Assembly: GCA_944990035.1 (NCBI GenBank)
Contig: CALYLX010000095.1
Coordinates: forward strand, 1-64,000
Direction: 5' to 3'
Length of the DNA: 64,000 nt
Source of the DNA: Clitopilus passeckerianus
Lineage: Eukaryota; Basidiomycota; Agaricomycetes; Agaricales; Entolomataceae
Under the pieces are notes generated by a model. The model had not been told where the DNA came from. It worked only from the letters and a program-made list of their open reading frames with translations, and searched no databases. This document shows, piece after piece, positions 46,891 to 59,180 of the stretch. Positions within the stretch are counted from its first letter, which is position 1. Every line of letters starts with the position of its first letter. The position numbers were made by a program, and so were the translations under genes.

Positions 46891-49008
46891 TCTTGGTGTC
46901 GTTCCGGAAGACGTTCCTTCTCGGCGTATCAATTTGGTCACGAAAAAGTCACGTGTATTTATTTAATGTGCGGACGCGTCTGTTATTTAAATTTGCGTAG
47001 CAACGAACACAACCTAGAGGGGAAGCCCGAGCTCAAGTCTTAAGACTTGGACAGACAGATTTTTACAGAGAAAACATGAAGAATCACCTGTCATTCATCC
47101 CTCACGAGTTGGTTCAGGGTTATGCCACTACCGCCATTGGCTCAAGAATCTTGAGTCACTCGACCTCATTCATGTGGAACCAAAAGGACTCTTTCCCCAC
47201 TCGATAGTCTTTATTTACGTCAATCCATATCCACCGACAGGCATAGATTGCGCAAGGAACTGGTCTGGGCCCGATCAAATGTGGGATAAGAAGTTGCGCG
47301 GAGCACCTTGAAGACCTGTAGTCATCGTTTCATTCCGGCTGCTGGACGCCTATATGTAACTCTCCTGGCCTTGGTAGGTATGTTCTGAATAGCGGCATCA
47401 GTGTGATACAGGAAAGATACATGCATACGGTGATGGGCAAGCCAAAGGGATGTGGGCAACAAAGATTCGAAGCCATTGAAGCGTAAGCACGGTCTCGAGA
47501 TGGAGGCAGTTGATAAGCTCGAGAAGGCCGCTGCTTTTCCGGCAAGCACTTATATCATGATCTGGCTGAGAGGCCGAAGACTCGAAGACGGCAACACCAG
47601 CATCGCCCACCCCGTAGTAGGTGGCCGCCGAACCAATGTCCAGCTTGTTGGTCCTCCCGATGCCTGGGCTCCACTGCACGTAGTAGTCACCTTGTGGGAT
47701 TACTCCAACGGTGTCTGGAGATTGTCCATCGGATAAGGTAGGGTTGCTTCATGCTTTGAGAGGGCAAGCTGGCGCTAATGGTTGTAAATAACATATGACG
47801 ACATTCCGCCGAGATGAGGATGCTACTAGAAGAGGTCAATAACTTGTGAATGCATCAAAGTAGAGGAGGCCCATCGCGAGCGGCAGAAGTCAGCTGATGA
47901 CGTTAGTAGCAACCTGGAGAAGATGAGACGAAGTAACGTCCCGAGACAGAAAAGAAAACGTACGCCTTCAAAGGGTCGCCAAGCACGCACTACGATAATA
48001 CCCTCACGTTTACGAGGGGGAGGGGTGAACTTCAATAAACACGCCGGGGTTCCGGGCGTGACGCTGATATTGTCGAATTATCTTCTAGACACGGTCAACC
48101 GTAGTGTCACCAACAATAGAGCATCCCGCCATCCGAGCTGCTTCTGCTCGGATTTCGTTGCCCCTGTAGAAATGGATACATGGGACATGCAGCCCATTAG
48201 AGACATTGACGGCCACTTTAACGGTCATCTTCTGGACTACTTGAGCAGCAAAGGAGGTGAGATCAGGACAGGCGGGTAAGTTTATGACGGGACAGTCCAA
48301 CGCCGTGTCGAGGGGGTAGAGCTTGGTCCTCAGAACCGCTAGGGAAACCGTACCCAGAGGTGGAGGATGCTGCCTAGTCCGTATTTGGCGCGCCCGTGGC
48401 CGAAATACTTGAAATAGGTTATTTGGCTGAGTTGGTGATTGGCGGACACATGGTGGCCGTTGAACACGGTGAAGTCCTCGCTGATGCGCCGTACGGTAGG
48501 TTTACGTATTACCACCAACCAACGTCGGCGAGAAAATCCTAGAACGGGTCGACCTTTTCGGGGATGGAGAGTGTCTTGCGTTTCTTGGAAGCCGGTACTA
48601 TGGACAGGTTCCCCTCTTTGGCCTGAGACGGGAACACTGAAGCTGAAGCGAGGAGATGGAAGAAGGGCTGACGAGAGGTAATCGTAGTGGTCCAAGTATT
48701 GCGCGTTACACAAAATACATTTCCCAATACAATATAAGAGCGGGAGATGCTAAGTAGTTTGCGAAGATACGATAATGACTCGGATGGTGGTTGGATGGAT
48801 TATATGCGAGCATAGCGTGGCACAAGTAATAGTACATACTAATATGAGAGAACGATAGTGTGAATGCAATAGGAGAGGTGATGCAATGCGAGTAATGGGA
48901 AGATGATGTTGTATCAAGGATCAATGCAAAGCGAAAAAAAGAATCCTGAATAAAGATAAAGTAGAGCATGCAAGTATCATCAAAATCACTGGCGTTGAAG
49001 TCATGACC
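46891..49008. other. Unresolved region with old coding-like fragments
   Basis: About 2.1 kb. Minus-strand stretches at 47398-47679 (DYYVQWSPGIGR, DIGSAATYYGVGDAG), 48085-48300 and 48339-48713 have protein-like composition but do not join into one frame and match no family I know. Opposite-strand readings at the same places look equally plausible. Best described as remnants of one or more decayed genes. Confidence 0.3.
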
Positions 49009-50632
49009 TCAGTCAGCCTCTTCGTCTGGAACGCGGTTAACCACAACGAGAACTTTCCCCGAACTAGGTGTTCCCTCTTTAAGAATATCATCTGGCTTGA
49101 GAGGAACATCGCTCCAGGTCTCGTCGTCGTCGTCGTCGCCTACAAAGAACCGGGATTTCTTCTTCGTTAGCTTGTCTGATGGTATTGGTGAGGGTATATT
49201 CGCGGGATTTTGCGTGGAGACAGTATTCTTGAAACAGAGGTGAAGAAGGACCTCCCAGCGGCGATACCAGTTAGCTGGCCAGCCGGAAAATATGATGTGA
49301 TTGGGAGGCTTGACGGGAGATACTGGTTCTGGAGGAGATTTGGGAGAGGGTGCGTCAATTTGAAGGGCGACCTTTTTGGTGTCTGGTGTTGGTAGCGCGG
49401 AGGAAGGACCGGCGCAGGATGGAGCTGGCTCTAGCTGAGAGCCGGTCGCACCTTCAGTGGCGGGAGTGTCGTGATCACCTAAGCTGGGGGAAATGTCGGC
49501 CTCGTCGTTATCGCTTTCCACCAACGTAGAATCCGAATCGTCGCTAAAACCTGTAGAGTCGGACCTCTGCAAAGAGTCACACGACCGAGTATCATCTTCG
49601 TCTACAGGCGTAGAACTGCCTGGAGAGTATGGTTCAGGTTCCATAACAAGGGAACAATTCGAGGCTCCCCGAACCAATGCCATATGAAGGTCGAACATCC
49701 ACAGAGTCTTTGCCATCGTCCACAGAGGCATACCGACAAAGTATCGGTCTATGTGCATGCAGTATGGGTCTCGCAGAGAGCGTAGGTCACCTCGCCTCGG
49801 GTGAACTGTCATCGGGGGTAGAGGATGTAGGGGAGATGAGGAGAATTGCGGAATAGTAGGTGATTCCGGCTCCAGGTAGGGTGAGACCGCTGGGGGCTTT
49901 GACCATCTCTCATAAGGGAGAACAGGGTCTTCAAAAGGATCAGATTCGGCTTGGCGCTCAAGCCAATCCTCTTCTCGAACAGCCCAGAACCATTTGCTAT
50001 GCTGTAGAGCATGACGAGAAAGGCCATGGTTGCCGTAACAATGGCGGGGAGGGGTATATCGGTAGGTGTAGCTGCCTGTGTCGTTGTAATGTGGGGATAG
50101 AGGCGATGGGAGATTTGAAAACTTGGGTTTTGACCAATCTTCAGGTTCACCTATAGGTTTATGGAATTCTTCAAACCCTATGGGGTCTAAAGGCGAGTCG
50201 CTAAAGGGATCCACGAAGGTTGAAGATGATTCAATACACGATGATGAGGCGTTCGGTGACTCGGTGCCAATACAGACATTGGTTTGTTTCGTCGAGAGGT
50301 TCCTTCGGGGTGTACTGTGTTCATTGCTTCTAGGCTCGGGTGACTCAAGGATTCGTGACCGTTGTAGAAGATGAGCAATGAAATCAGAATCAGACTCCTC
50401 TGAGTCAGACGAGTCCTGTGAGCGAGTTCAGCATTCCGGAGTGAACCTCATGTCAGCTCCCACGCACCTCAGCGTCTTCATCCGAGAGGTCTCCCTCTTG
50501 ATTGAAGCTTAGACGGCTGCAGGGACGACAAGGAAACTCATCATCGGCGTCTGGTTCACCATCGTGTTTCTTATCTTGAAAAGGATCCTCAAGGACAAGG
50601 TCTCCAGATTTTTGTTGCTCCGCCGCCGACAT
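49009..50632 (-). CDS. Acidic, Ser/Pro-rich protein of unknown function
   Basis: 523 residues, two exons (50632-50468, 50415-49009) in phase, start MSAAEQQKSGDLVLEDPFQD. The sequence has many acidic and Ser clusters (DSSDSEESDSDF, GDDDDDETWSD) and Pro-rich linkers, and two well-ordered Trp-rich segments: GMPLWTMAKTLWMFDLHMAL in the middle and FSGWPANWYRRWEVLLHLC near the end. No signal peptide or membrane helix is seen. It is probably a nuclear or cytosolic scaffold whose short Trp-rich helices bind partners. No domain is recognised. It would be a conserved fungal hypothetical if the Trp segments are found in relatives. Confidence 0.7.
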
Positions 50633-52459
50633 TTGATGCACGGGGCAAAATTGGCTAAGGCGCAGATATTTGGGAATTTCAAGTCTGCAAGAACAGATGC
50701 AAACTTAGAGCAAGGGGTTTGGAAGTCTGATATTGTCTCGTCGTGGAACGATCGGAACCAGTACAAGCCGCTGAAATTTGCCGGATTAGCTATGAAACGA
50801 ACAATGAAATATAATAATCGCGCACTTCAACTCAAAATAACCTCCCGATGAGTCGCAATAATTCCGTAGGCGATTCTCAGCAACGCCTGGAAGAGGGTCT
50901 TCGTCGTGGTTAACGGCGAGGAGGGAACGGTAGCCGGAGGTGTGGCCGCTCGCCTTGTTAGATGAAACACGTGCCACGTGACCACAGCTTCCAGGGAACG
51001 TGTCGCGTAGCCGAGGGGGCCCATCAGCAATTGTCTGCTAGGGTAAAAGGTTTGACAGAAAGACTGATATCCAGATACACGTTCACACACGCGATTTACG
51101 CGTAATCTGCTTCGTGGTTGGTCCAGAAATCCATCGCAGGAGCCAGAACCTGAATGATCATGAGCAATGCAGTTTACACCCTGCTGTTTCCATGCTCACG
51201 CAAGGCAAGTGGAGGTGGTAACAGTGACAAATGCCTCAGAACGACCCTTCCCCACACACCCTCATAGTGCCGTAATCAGCCTAAACTAGGCTGAATGTCA
51301 TGGTATTTGATCTCTCCCACGAAAACAGACCAGCTTCGCCTCGAGGATGACGCAACGACCTCTCCTCTGGTTGTTTAGAGAACGCAGCTTCTCATTGAAA
51401 GTTGGCACCGCCGACCAAGTTCCACCAAAGTTCCACCCTCGTCTTAGTATGGATCATCGGACCGGTTCTACTTCCCCAAGGCACACACATGTGACTCAAT
51501 GGGTATTTCTTATCTTTTACTGTGCTTTATCTCACAATAGTAGCAATCACGGAAGATCTCTGAAATTCTGACCAGAGCCATACCATGTCTGGCCACAGGG
51601 ACACGCCACACCCTGCTTTGACTTATCATTAACATACATTATAGGTCGAATGAGCAATGCTCCAAGTTAGCTAAGTTCGGTACCAACCGTAACCGTCGAC
51701 CAACTTCAGGAAATTTGAGAGATGTATTTTTACAACCAAGAACGGAAGCCAAGATTTTTTCAATTTGGTGCACCAAATCTCGGCCTTTGCGAAGCATGCC
51801 AGAAGGCTACCATGAGTAGTCTGACATTACGTGACAGTGAGCGCTGATAAGGAGCCTGGTGTTTACATGTGCTTGTGCTAATTATTTTGTTGGCCGTCCG
51901 CGATGCGGTGGCCGAACTTGCATCTCCTCAGTCAAAGTCCAACTTGTGTCGAGCAAGTAGCCAACTATCGACAGAGGCCTCGAAGAGTTCCGAGGTTGCA
52001 ATGGAGGTTGCACATCTCAGAATGTATCATGTTTGCTCTATGTGACCTGCCTGTCTCCTCCGTTTCTATCGGCCTGAGACGCTCTGGCGTTTTCTCGTCG
52101 TCTTGCAACTTTGTTCTTTAAAGCTTTGGGGGAGATACGGAATTTGAGACGAATACCTTGTCACGGGATAAACTCTGATATATCTCGCCACAACCTGACC
52201 TGACAACCCACTCTATCCCTGGAAGCGCTTCTTGGAATCATGGTCGGCTGGCTGTTTGATAAGATAGCCCTTCCATTCCGAAAACCGCCTCATAAACATG
52301 CAGTAGCAGGCTCAATATGAGAATGGACTAGCAATTTGTAGAAAAGCTATCCCCGTACACCTTATCTCGGCCGTAATGATCCTATGAATTCCAAACTATA
52401 CATAGGAAGGCCTTATCATCGACTCAATAACTCCGGACTTCTGTCTTATCTTCTTCCCC
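50633..52459. other. Intergenic between divergent genes; nitrate reductase promoter
   Basis: About 1.8 kb without a supported gene. The part next to 52460 must hold the nitrate reductase promoter. Scattered GATA and TATCT words, possible nitrogen-regulator (AreA/Nit2-type) sites, are present, for example gatataga-like and cttatc near 52358-52450, but such short words are expected by chance. Confidence 0.4.
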
Positions 52460-55400
52460 ATGGCACCCTCGATAGAGCTCAGCCACATTGAACTATCAGA
52501 ACAAGAGGTAACTAGAAAACCTAACGGCCTCAAACTCGCCGCCCACCATCTTCCCTCGTCGCTACCACCTCTCCCGGACGAGAGTGGTGCTGAGAACGTT
52601 CAAGAAGTTGACTTGGGCACCCCTGACCATTGGGTTAAGAGGGATGATAGAATAATCCGGCTAACAGGGAAGGTATGACAGTCGTTCTTGATAACGTTGC
52701 TACCTGTATTGACCGTGCCCTTACCCAGCATCCTCTGAACAGTGAACCACCTCTACAATTGCTCTATGATACGGGGTTCCTCACGCCAGCGGCACTATTC
52801 TACGTGCGGAGTCATGGCGCCGTGCCGATGATAGACAAGATTATGGACAAATGGACCGTCGAGATTTCAGGGTAAACCGAACACTACCGTGCACCGTTCT
52901 TGAATGCTCACGATAACCAGATTAGTGCAGAACCCCATAACCTTCACGGTGGCAGACTTGAAAGCCAAGTTCGAAGTTGTGACGATCCCGATCACCCTAG
53001 TTTGCGCAGGCAGTACGTAGAACAGACCTCATATCCGAACTATTCTCTAATTCCTTTGACTAGATCGTAGAAAGGAACAGAATGTCGTCTCTAAGGGTCT
53101 GGGCTTCAACTGGGGTGCAGCAGGGCTGAGCAATGCTCTATTCACGGGCGTGTATCTCTCCGATGTTCTCGACTACGTGAAACCCACTCGGTCCCAAGAC
53201 GGTCGGAAACCTCAACATGTCGTATTTGAAGGTGTTGATAAGCTACCGAACGGACCATATGGGACGTCGCAAAGGTTAAGCTGGGCTAAAGACAAGAACA
53301 GAGGAATGCTTCTGAGCTGGGCTATGAATGGCCTGCCTCTGACACCTGATCACGGATATCCTCTACGGTTAGTCGTGCCCGGACAGATTGGCGGCAGAAG
53401 TGTGGTGTGTCTTCTTTTAATTGTATTGGCTTCTGCCCGATGTTAACAAATCATTGTCTATTCTTAGAAATGGCTGCACAAAATAGAAATCTCCGATCTA
53501 GAATCGCAGCATCACCTGCACGTACGTAACTCTGTCTATACTTAAGACGGTCTTCTCAACATTGTTGACAGTTCTGGGACAACAAAGTTCTGCCGACTGA
53601 AGTCAGCGCCGATCGCGCACGTGCTGAAGCGCATTGGTGGTACGACCCCAAGTATGTCATCTACGACCTGAACGTCAATTCGGCCATCGTCTATCCTGCC
53701 CACGACGAGGTCCTCCCCGCCTCAGCTACAGGAAAGTATCCTGTTCGTGGCTACGCTTATTCCGGTGGAGGTAAACGCGTCACTCGTATCGAGTTGTCTT
53801 TTGATGAAGGGGAGACATGGGCGTTAACGGAGATCAAGTAGTAAGTGCTGGTTCCGTTCAATCGCAGGGCCATACTGATAGAGGTGTTAAGCCCAGAGGA
53901 TCTATACCGCAATGTCGCCGTCGATGATTCAATCTTCGGAAAGTTAGATCTCATGGATAGCGAGAGTTGCTTCTGTTGGTGTTTCTGGAGCCTCGAGGTC
54001 GATACCAATGTCTTGAAGGCCTCCGGCTCCATTCAACTCCGAGCAATGGATGAAGGACTCTTGTTGCAACAGCGTGACATGGTGAGTTTCGATCTGCACT
54101 CTACTTCTACTGGGCCATTACTGATCACTTCCGACAGTACTGGAATGCAACCTCCATGATGAAGTACGCCCTCTCTCATTTTCTCAGGTTGCATCAGCGA
54201 CTAACGTTACTTCATAGCAATTGGTGGTTCAGAGTGGCCATTCATCAATCGCCAGATGGCCTTCGCTTTGAACACCCCACTATGGCAGGCAATCAACCTG
54301 GTGGATGGATGCAGAGGATGAAAGATGAGGGCCGAGATATCCTCAAACCGACATTTGTGGACACGGGAGCACCTACGATTCGGGCACCTCTAGTCAAGAC
54401 GGCCGAGGTGTCGATGACAAATCCTGCTGTCAATCGCAAGATAACAATGGAAGAGCTCAAGGCGCATGACTCTGTGGAGGAACCATGGTTTGTAGTTCAG
54501 GGAGAGGGTGCGCATGGCTCTTTGACCTCACATGACTGGCGCTGACCCTGAACAGTCTATGACGGCACAGGCTTCTTGGATGAACACCCTGGCGGTGGAG
54601 ATTCCATCACTGGAGTAGCAGCGCAGGACGCTACTGAAGATTTGTAGGTCATCGCATATAACTCCTTCGCCGGGTTACTGACATCGGTGACCAGCATCGC
54701 TATTCATTCACCTGATGGGCGTGCTAAGCTTGCAAAGTATGTTTAGGCACACGCTCCTAGATTTTGTATTGACTACCACCCTCCTCAGATTCCACATCGG
54801 CACTCTGGCGAAGAGCGAGCAAGCTTCCAAGACTACAATCGCCGAGATCTCGGACTCGACTGCGATTTCGACGACTTTCCTCTCAAAGACGCAGTGGAAG
54901 AAGGCAACCCTGACTGGGGTCAAGGTCGCGTCCTACAACACTCGACACTTCACATTTTCTCTGGAGAGCAACGAACAGGATCTTGGTCTCGTAAGTCCAT
55001 TAAAAGCACTTCCTATCGACGGTGTCTCATGTTGTGACGTTACCAGCCGATTGGCCAGCATGTTTTCGTCCGCATACGAGGAAGAACTGGAGAGGGAGAT
55101 CTCGTTCAGCGAGCTTATACACCTGTGTCGCTGCCGAACGCTCGAGGGTCACTAGAACTCTTGATCAAGCTCTATCTGCCGAACGAACACTTCCCTACGG
55201 GAGGAAAGATGTCGTGGTGAGTTGAACCTTCACCGTGAGCTCCGTCATCTTAATCGCCACCCAGCCTATTTGATAAACTTCAAATTGGTGATGCTATCGA
55301 GGTGAAGGGTCCAGTAGGATCCTTCACGTGGCTTGGCGATGGCGTGGCGAATTGGAAAGGCACGAAGAAACTCTTCCGAAACGTTGGGATGATCTGTGGA

Positions 55401-55945
55401 GGAAGCGGTATCACTCCGATTTTGCAGGTACTCCGTGGTATCCTTTTGGACAGCGACGATGTTGAGACGAGGGCCTGGGTGGTATGTACGAACAAGACGG
55501 AGGAAGATATCCGTAAGTGTTTCTATGACGTGTGGTTAGCGATCTATGTGTTCACACCACCTGCCTATCAGTTTGTCGCCAGGAACTCGAGGAATTCGCC
55601 CTCATACACTCTCAAAACGAGCGAATGTCCCTTCACCATACCCTCAGTAAGTCCCGAAATCTCCGTGTACCGATCTGTTCTAAAGGGTTCACTTCCAACA
55701 GACGCACCCCCCGCAGATTGGAGTTATTCTCAAGGCCGCATAACGAAGACGATGTTTGAAACCTACCTACCTCCGCCAGGCGAAGATTCGGTCATATTGA
55801 TATGCGGACCATCCGGCATGGTCACAGCTAGCAAGAACTTCTTGGTAAGTTTGGTCCATATCTTCGCCGTTCTAATCGATCGTCTGACTTGGCTACTCAG
55901 GCTGATCTCGGTTGGGACGTGAACACAAAAGTCGTTGTATTCTGA
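52460..55945 (+). CDS. niaD: Assimilatory nitrate reductase [NAD(P)H]
   Basis: About 890 residues in at least fifteen exons; every join can be made in frame. It reduces nitrate to nitrite in the cytosol. Domains in order: a Mo-molybdopterin domain with LYDTGFLTPAALFYVRSHGAVP and the Mo-ligand Cys in LVCAGNRRKEQN; a dimerisation domain with GYAYSGGGKRVTRIELSFD and WWFRVAIH; a cytochrome b5 domain with DEHPGGGDSI; and an FAD/NAD(P)H module with QRAYTPVS, GGSGITPILQVLRG and ILICGPSGM, ending NTKVVVF. The start MAPSIELSHIELSEQ has a normal short N-terminal extension. No nitrate transporter or nitrite reductase gene lies beside it in this window, although many fungi cluster the three. Confidence 0.93.
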
Positions 55946-56350
55946 GGCTCGGAATGAAAGTCGGCTCTACAGTAGCAATAGTTCAACTCGAGATAACAAA
56001 CAATCCTTCTTTCACTGTCATGGTCCACATTTTAGGCCGAACATCCCTTGCGTGATGGTCGGGGTAGTTGGTTATTCGGCTGGGGGAGCTGAACCTTCTG
56101 GGACTATCAGTCCTCGGTACCTGCTGTGAGGCCTCCTTGGCTGAGGTCATCGTGCTGCGCCTCTTGACCGAGAGGCTCGATGATTACCTTATCCGGCAGA
56201 CAAAGAGCTAACAGCCGCCGGCAGTCTCGCCCAGACAGCTGTGTAATGACTCCTCCTACTTCTTTATGAGCAAGCATCGGACGATGTGAAATGGTATGTA
56301 AAGGATCTCAATGACTTGGCCCGAATTCTCATTCTCCCCCATAACTTACG
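55946..56350. other. Intergenic, CYSTM 1 promoter
   Basis: 405 bases between nitrate reductase and the first CYSTM gene. No other feature recognised. Confidence 0.5.
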
Positions 56351-56904
56351 ATGGCGAACGCTAGCTATTACGGCACTGAGGCTCCGTTGGAGATCGAGCC
56401 CCCAGGACCTCTGCACACGGCTGAACACAGTCGGAACAAGCATGGCAGTAGCTGTAAGATCTATTTCTTTCGAACTGTTCGCCTACTTATGACACCGCTT
56501 CAGTCTACCAATCTCAGATGTATCAGCCCCAGGCTTATTACCAGCCGACCTTTCAACAACCAACCTTTCAGCAACCGTATTACCAACCCACGTTTTATCA
56601 ACAACCATATTATCAACCCCCCCAGATGGCGGCTCCGATTTACTACCAGCCATATTATCAGTTTCAGCCCCAACCACAACAAATGGCCTACTATCAGCAG
56701 TACCAACCTCAGCCACAGATGGTTTACGCCCAAGAGCAATCGCATCATGGACATGACCGAAATTGCTGTGACGAATGCTGCATCGGCTGTTGGGCATGGT
56801 AAGTAAACAGTGCATATGTAGCTTGCTATGTCTAACCTCTATCTAGCCTGACAGCTTGTTGCACGGCACTTGTTTGCTGTTGCTGCGAAACCTGCGACGA
56901 CTGA
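56351..56904 (+). CDS. CYSTM protein 1 with Tyr/Gln/Pro repeat
   Basis: 151 residues, three exons (56351-56453, 56504-56798, 56847-56904). The first 34 residues are hydrophilic. Then about 75 residues are built of Y-Q-P units such as QPTFQQPTFQQPYYQP, a disordered low-complexity stretch. The C-terminus is a cysteine-rich transmembrane module: CCDECCIGCWACLTACC followed by TALVCCCCETCDD. CYSTM proteins in yeasts and plants sit in membranes as tail-anchored dimers linked to stress tolerance; the cysteines may be acylated or bind metal. The intron before CLTACC interrupts the module at the same place as in CYSTM 2 and 3. Confidence 0.8.
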
Positions 56905-57659
56905 ATCGGGAAACACTGGAATTCTGCCATGTCCACCCAATCATCCACTCTTTCCCACCATATACCGGAACCCAGTTCACCATGATATGATACCCACATA
57001 TGAGTAGCTTACCACACAATCTAATATGTAGATAGCATTATACGAAGGAATGCCGCAAGTAGGACAAGACCCGTCGACTTACGACTAGAGTAATACACTG
57101 TATTTGTAGCCGAGATTCATCTTGAGGACAATAATGCAAGGTCCAGGCGGCCATTTGCTCGGGATAAAGAGTAACCGCACAATATGAACAGCTTTTTACG
57201 ATTGTTGGGTCCAAACTGAAGTAAGGCCTGACTGACCAGAGAGACTCCTAGATTGAGGAGTGCTCTGGCGTTTCGGTTGAAAAGTGGCTGTACACTGCAC
57301 TTGATGAGACGGCTGCGGGCCGGAACATAGCCGATCAGTATAGGTACGAGATTAGATTAGATGCTCGTCCAAGGCCTACCAAGCGCATCTCGTGGGTTTG
57401 ACCGAAACAACTTGAAGTGAATAAAGTCAATACTTGGATCCAAGAGCTCTGGTGCAATTATCGACATCAAAACCAATGTCAATTATCATTCCCAGCTTTT
57501 CTTTTTCCGAAGAACTCTGTCCGCAGAGCGTAGATCACGGTACCTCCTATGAGCTCACAAATGCCACCTCCGCAAGTTGACAAAGTCGATAGAAAGTCAT
57601 CACCTTGTTTTCTATAACATGAGACATCCAAGATAACCTTTCCTTACTGCACTCATCCC
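56905..57659. other. Spacer, CYSTM 2 promoter
   Basis: 755 bases. It contains CGAGATTAGATTAGAT at 57347-57362, 313 bases before the CYSTM 2 ATG, shared with the CYSTM 3 promoter. Confidence 0.6.
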
Positions 57660-58025
57660 ATGTTCAATACGAACCAACGTCGCAACAACTACTACGCACC
57701 CAATAATCCGCCTCAATTCCGTCAAGGTGGTCATCACTGTCAGTCGTACACGATATATGTTCACTGAGGAGTATTGAATCAAGCTCAACGGTAATTGATA
57801 GGGGCTGGTGGTGGGTTTCATCACGGCCATCGCTCGCGCCAGCCTAGGCGTCAGCCTCAGCCACAAGTTGTCTTCGTACCAGACCGACGGAGAAGAAATA
57901 ATACTTCAGGATGTGGGCCGTGCTGTGCATGGTGTGTCCCAGCTGTCATGGGGGTAAATCATATCTGACCAGTCTATCGAAGCTTAGCTGGTTGCTGCGC
58001 TGCAACCCTGTGCTGCCCCTGTTAA
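57660..58025 (+). CDS. CYSTM protein 2
   Basis: 83 residues, three exons (57660-57738, 57802-57931, 57983-58025). It starts MFNTNQRRNNYYAPNNPP, continues with a Gly/His stretch, GGGFHHGHRSRQ, a motif QPQPQVVFVPDRRRRN and ends in the CYSTM module SGCGPCCACLAGCCAATLCCPC. A short Arg-rich segment directly before the cysteine helix is the expected cytosolic anchor. Exon 2 has exactly the same length (130 nt) as in CYSTM 3, a clear tandem duplicate. It is shorter at the C-terminus than copy 3, ending at CCPC. Confidence 0.82.
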
Positions 58026-58804
58026 TACCACCTGATTTCAACTTGGGACATCTTCCGAAAACCATTCATTACATTTCTTCAAGTTATATCTTTGCTCAAA
58101 TAAAGTCGAATATCAAATGGTGCCGTTGATCATTCTGTGTAGTGTATTATACCGAACGAAGCAAGAATAATTATAACAGTAGCCTTGTAGGTGCATGTGA
58201 AATCAATGCGAACGGGGAGGTCTAGATATAGGGAATACAGATGAGACCGTAGGTACGAATATAGGAAAGTGAGGCGGCCGGGATAGAAGTGTTTGAAGAG
58301 CACATTTCCATCCCATGACTTTCCAATTCGTAGCTCCAAGATAAATATATGCATAGCGTGCAGATTTTTTCAGAAGGTGGAGCAAGTTCCTATGTAAGCC
58401 GGAATTGAGCTTGAAGATGGAGATACGGGTGAAGGCTGAAAAAAGAACTTCCGTACTATATGCCGCCAGTCAGTTACATAATCGAGATTAGATTAGATTG
58501 AGATTTGCTGCAAACTGAGCGTCTGCCCAAGCTCCTTGTGGATTTGACTGGACAAGAGAATTTATTGTTTAGGCAAAAGCAGGGGCATAAATCTGAGCAA
58601 CCTCAGCACGCAACATGCTCTGTATAGCTTTGGTTTCTCCCCGAAGATCTCCGTCTGTGAAGCAGATTGAGCACCTGCGCAGTTGTGTGAGCTCATAGGG
58701 GCCGCAGCCCCACAAGTGGACGACTTCGGTGGAATGCTGTGCACCAGGTTTCTATATTATAATTCACGGCATCCAAGCTACGGCCTTGCTCATCTACCGT
58801 CATC
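58026..58804. other. Spacer, CYSTM 3 promoter
   Basis: 779 bases. The motif CGAGATTAGATTAGAT recurs at 58483-58498, 322 bases before the CYSTM 3 ATG. Confidence 0.6.
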
Positions 58805-59180
58805 ATGTTCGATAAGAAACACCGCAACGACTATTACGCCCCCGATAACCCGCCTCCTTACCATGATCATGAAGGCGGGCACCACTGTGAGTGACACATC
58901 TAACATTTCCAAACCAGCATCGTTGGCTAATGCTTGAGGATAGGGGGTGGAGGCGGTTTTCATCGCGGCAATCGTTCACGCCAGTATGGACGGCAGCCTC
59001 AGCCGGAAGTTGTCTACGTACCAGACCGACGGAGGAGAAATGACGATTCAGGTTGTGGATCATGCTGCGCATGGTGAGTTCTTGGTTTTAGGAGCTGCAA
59101 TCATATCTAAATTCGCCCTCAAAAGTTTGGCTGGTTGTTGCGCGGCCTGCCTATGCTGCCCTTGTATCGTCTTCTTCTAA
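58805..59180 (+). CDS. CYSTM protein 3
   Basis: 88 residues, three exons (58805-58886, 58944-59073, 59126-59180). MFDKKHRNDYYAPDNPP opens the protein, followed by GGGGGFHRGNRSRQ, QPQPEVVYVPDRRRRND and the CYSTM module SGCGSCCACLAGCCAACLCCPCIVFF. It differs from copy 2 mainly in the first 25 residues and in the hydrophobic end IVFF, which gives a longer membrane helix. Same strand, exon phases and intron positions as copy 2. A role in membrane stress response is known for the family only in general terms. Confidence 0.82.
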
